Shown one piece after another: positions 61,729 to 64,000 of a DNA stretch of 64,000 bases (its first letter is position 1; every line of letters starts with the position of its first letter). The position numbers were made by a program, and so were the translations under genes. Origin of the DNA: an uncultured Rhizobium sp. (GTDB lineage Bacteria > Pseudomonadota > Alphaproteobacteria > Rhizobiales > Rhizobiaceae); assembly GCA_945952045.1 (NCBI GenBank), contig CAMFHE010000018.1, forward strand, positions 37,034-101,033, in the 5' to 3' direction. A model generated the notes under the pieces. It searched no databases, was not told the DNA's origin, and was given only the letters and a program-made list of their open reading frames with translations.

Positions 61729-61745
61729 CGCATTTCGGAAATGCG
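61729..61745. repeat. short palindrome related to the intergenic repeats (copy 5)
   Basis: CGCATTTCGGAAATGCG is a perfect 8+1+8 palindrome. It equals the outer arms of copy 2 (GCATTTCCG / CGGAAATGC) with the core deleted. It lies 44 bases before the pheS start. Confidence 0.55.
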
Positions 61746-61788
61746 CCTGCCCCTTCCCGATCCCGCCAAAAATCGAACGGAAATGACA

Positions 61789-62871
61789 ATGTCCGATCTG
61801 GAAAACCTGAAAACCTCGCTTCTGGCGGAGATCGCTGCGAGCGGCGACGAAGCGGCGATCGAGGCCGTCCGCGTCGGCGCCCTCGGCAAGAAGGGCTCCG
61901 TCTCCGACCTCTTGAAGACGCTCGGCGCCATGTCGCCGGAAGAGCGCCAGACGCGCGGCGCCGCCATCAACGCGCTGAAGAACGAGATCACCGAGGCCAT
62001 CGGCGAAAGAAAGGCCGCGTTGAAAGATGCCGCCATCGCCGCCCGTCTCGAAGCCGAGACCGTCGATGTCAGTCTGCCGGTGCGCACCTCGCCGGCCGAG
62101 CGCGGCCGCATCCACCCGATCAGCCAGATCGTCGACGAGATCACCGCCATTTTCGGCGACATGGGTTTCTCCATCGCCGAAGGCCCTGACGTCGAGACCG
62201 ACTATTATAACTTCACGGCGCTGAACTTCCCCGAGGGCCATCCGGCCCGCGAGATGCACGACACCTTCTTCTTCAATGCCGACGAGGCCGGCGCGCGCAA
62301 GCTGCTGCGCACCCATACCTCGCCGGTGCAGGTGCGCACGATGGAAGCGCAAAAGCCGCCGATTCGTATCATCATTCCCGGCAAGACCTATCGCCAGGAT
62401 TCCGACGCCACCCATTCGCCGATGTTCCATCAGGTCGAGGGCCTCGTCGTCGACAAGACCGCGACGGTCGGTCATCTGCGCTGGGTTCTGGAGGAATTCT
62501 GCAAGGCCTTCTTCGAAGTACCCTCGGTCACCATGCGGTTCCGCCCGTCCTTCTTCCCGTTCACCGAGCCGTCCTTCGAGGTCGATATCCAGTGCGACCG
62601 CTCCGGCCCGATCGTCAAGTTCGGCGAAGGCACGGACTGGATGGAGATCCTCGGCTGCGGCATGGTCCATCCCAACGTCTTGCGCGCCGGCGGGCTCGAT
62701 CCCGACGAATACCAGGGTTTTGCCTGGGGCATGGGCCTCGACCGCATCGCCATGCTGAAATACGGCATGCCGGATCTGCGTGACTTCTTCAACGCCGACG
62801 TCCGCTGGATGACCCATTACGGCTTCCGCCCGCTCGACATGCCGACCCTGTTCGGCGGCCTCAGCGCCTAA
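61789..62871 (+). CDS. pheS: phenylalanyl-tRNA synthetase alpha subunit
   Basis: A 360-residue class II synthetase subunit. The N-terminal coiled coil (residues 1-90) is followed by motif 1-like [32 protein letters not shown], motif 2 in [21 protein letters not shown], and motif 3 in [17 protein letters not shown]. The start at 61789 (MSDLENLK) gives the family length; in-frame ATGs upstream lie in the repeat. pheT follows 23 bases on. Confidence 0.97.
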   Translation: MSDLENLKTSLLAEIAASGDEAAIEAVRVGALGKKGSVSDLLKTLGAMSPEERQTRGAAINALKNEITEAIGERKAALKDAAIAARLEAETVDVSLPVRTSPAERGRIHPISQIVDEITAIFGDMGFSIAEGPDVETDYYNFTALNFPEGHPAREMHDTFFFNADEAGARKLLRTHTSPVQVRTMEAQKPPIRIIIPGKTYRQDSDATHSPMFHQVEGLVVDKTATVGHLRWVLEEFCKAFFEVPSVTMRFRPSFFPFTEPSFEVDIQCDRSGPIVKFGEGTDWMEILGCGMVHPNVLRAGGLDPDEYQGFAWGMGLDRIAMLKYGMPDLRDFFNADVRWMTHYGFRPLDMPTLFGGLSA

Positions 62872-62894
62872 CCCCCAATCCAAGGAGAAGACCC

Positions 62895-64000
62895 ATGAAA
62901 TTCACGCTCTCCTGGCTCAAGGATCATCTGGAAACCGACGCCTCGCTCACCGAGATCTGCGAGCGGCTGACGGCGATCGGCCTCGAAGTCGAGGATGTCG
63001 ACGACAAGGCGTTGTACAAGCCCTTCGTCATCGCTCGCGTCGTCGCCGCCGAAAAGCATCCGCAGGCCGACCGTCTTCGGGTTCTCAAGGTCGATACCGG
63101 CAACGGCGAACCGGTACAGGTTGTCTGCGGCGCGCCGAATGCCCGCGAAGGGCTGATCGGCGCCTTCGTTGCGCCTGGCACCTATGTGCCTGGCATCGAC
63201 GTGACCTTGGCGGTCGGCACGATCCGCGGCGTCGAAAGCCGCGGCATGATGTGCTCGGAAAAGGAACTCAAGATTTCCGACAATCATGACGGCATCATCG
63301 ACCTGCCGGCCGATGCGCCCGTCGGCACGTCCTTTGCCGCCTATGCCGGGCTGGACGATCCGATCATCGAGATCAACCTGACGCCGAACCGGCCGGATTG
63401 CACCTCGATCCGCGGCATCGCCCGCGATCTCGCCGCCTCCGGCCTCGGTCGCCTCAAGGACGTCAAGGCGCCGTCCTTCCCGGTCGAGGGCGAGACCCCG
63501 ACCAAGGTGGTCATCGATCTCGACGACGCAGGCCTCTGCCCCGGCTTTGCCCTGCGCCTCGTACGCGGCGTCAAGAACGGCCCGAGCCCGCGCTGGATGC
63601 AGCAGCGGCTTTCCGCCATTGGGCTCCGCCCGATCAACGCGCTGGTCGATATCACCAACTACATGACCTTCGACCAGGGTCGGCCGATGCACGTCTTCGA
63701 CGCCGCCAAGGTCAAGGGCAACCTGACCGTTCGCCGCGCGCTTGATGGTGAGACCGTGCTGGCGCTCGACCAGCGCGAATACAAGCTCGGCCCGGCCAAT
63801 GTGGTCATCGCCGACGACAATGGTGTCGAATCCATCGGCGGCATCATGGGCGGCGAGCATTCCGGCTGCGACGAGAACACCACCGACGTGCTGATCGAAT
63901 CGGCGCTGTGGGATCCGATGAACGTTGCCCGCACCGGACGCACGCTCGGCATCATCACCGATGCGCGCTACCGCTTCGAGCGCGGCGTCGATCCGGAATA
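62895..64000 (+). CDS. pheT: phenylalanyl-tRNA synthetase beta subunit (3' end outside window)
   Basis: The first 368 residues of about 800. [35 protein letters not shown] is followed by the tRNA-binding OB domain ([33 protein letters not shown]), then the B3/B4 editing domain ([50 protein letters not shown]) and the start of B5 ([11 protein letters not shown]). The frame is open to the window edge. AAGGAGAAG precedes the ATG. Confidence 0.97.
   Translation, partial: MKFTLSWLKDHLETDASLTEICERLTAIGLEVEDVDDKALYKPFVIARVVAAEKHPQADRLRVLKVDTGNGEPVQVVCGAPNAREGLIGAFVAPGTYVPGIDVTLAVGTIRGVESRGMMCSEKELKISDNHDGIIDLPADAPVGTSFAAYAGLDDPIIEINLTPNRPDCTSIRGIARDLAASGLGRLKDVKAPSFPVEGETPTKVVIDLDDAGLCPGFALRLVRGVKNGPSPRWMQQRLSAIGLRPINALVDITNYMTFDQGRPMHVFDAAKVKGNLTVRRALDGETVLALDQREYKLGPANVVIADDNGVESIGGIMGGEHSGCDENTTDVLIESALWDPMNVARTGRTLGIITDARYRFERGVDPE

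Noticed and set aside
1..64000. CRISPR arrays, insertion sequences, attachment sites, tRNA or rRNA genes
   Set aside because: I looked for regular spaced repeats, transposase motifs and tRNA cloverleaf patterns on both strands and found none I could support.

Overview
This is a GC-rich chromosomal segment from an alphaproteobacterium of the order Rhizobiales, most likely the Rhizobiaceae (Rhizobium, Agrobacterium, Ensifer or Shinella type). The reasons are a three-hairpin sRNA with CCTCCTCCC loops, a perfect Irr-type iron box before mbfA, dnaN standing apart from dnaA and beside a phospholipid N-methyltransferase gene and pyrF, CtrA-like TTAA-N7-TTAA boxes, an infC that appears to start with ATT, and palindromic intergenic repeats with the GGAAAACCG..TTC.CAC.TTTTCC core familiar from rhizobia. 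I saw no tRNA, rRNA, CRISPR array, insertion sequence or prophage block. Most of the window is ordinary core genome with accessory cassettes between.

Layout. 0-7.7 kb: partial YbaK deacylase, the sRNA, small proteins, cysteine synthase, VOC protein, ComM ATPase, glutathione synthase, cupin, YraN and RsmI. 7.9-18.8 kb: dnaN, pmtA, pyrF, DUF1330, an NDUFA9-like protein, a small exported protein, uppP, an FzlA-like GST protein, queG, an SDR, an RlpA-like protein and rsmB. 18.9-24 kb: a four-gene periplasmic cassette (imelysin, di-haem DUF1111 oxidoreductase, second imelysin, DUF1513) of the iron-linked type. 24-29.5 kb: tspO, a thioesterase, mtnN, guaA, aldo/keto reductase and a Gfo/Idh/MocA oxidoreductase. 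29.5-33.8 kb: a compact envelope-glycosylation cassette (lipid-linked sugar synthase, methyltransferase, two small membrane proteins, and a divergent large GT-C-like membrane protein). 34-38.5 kb: an orphan spike-base-like protein, xseA, and an SDR/AraC pair.

38.8-44.9 kb: a polyamine-type ABC importer whose ATPase and two permeases form one operon with a DmpA-type aminopeptidase, with the binding protein and an RpiR regulator divergent across a 34-bp inverted repeat. 45-54.9 kb: a cytoplasmic globin-coupled chemoreceptor, gamma-glutamyltransferase, a sigma-54 promoter before a 102-residue unknown protein, an EamA exporter, an acetylpolyamine-amidohydrolase-like deacetylase, GNAT proteins and an XRE-cupin regulator. 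55-64 kb: lepA, a group III truncated haemoglobin divergent from mbfA with the Irr box between, a transglutaminase-like exported peptidase with a CtrA-like box, an alpha/beta hydrolase, then infC, rpmI-rplT, pheS and a partial pheT.

The best candidates for less-described biology are the ABC importer/DmpA peptidase/RpiR module, the five-gene glycosylation cassette at 29.5-33.8 kb, the small sigma-54-driven gene at 49.5 kb, and the iron-linked imelysin cassette, in which one imelysin has lost the motif histidine. All functional statements rest on motifs and gene order read by eye; no database search was run.
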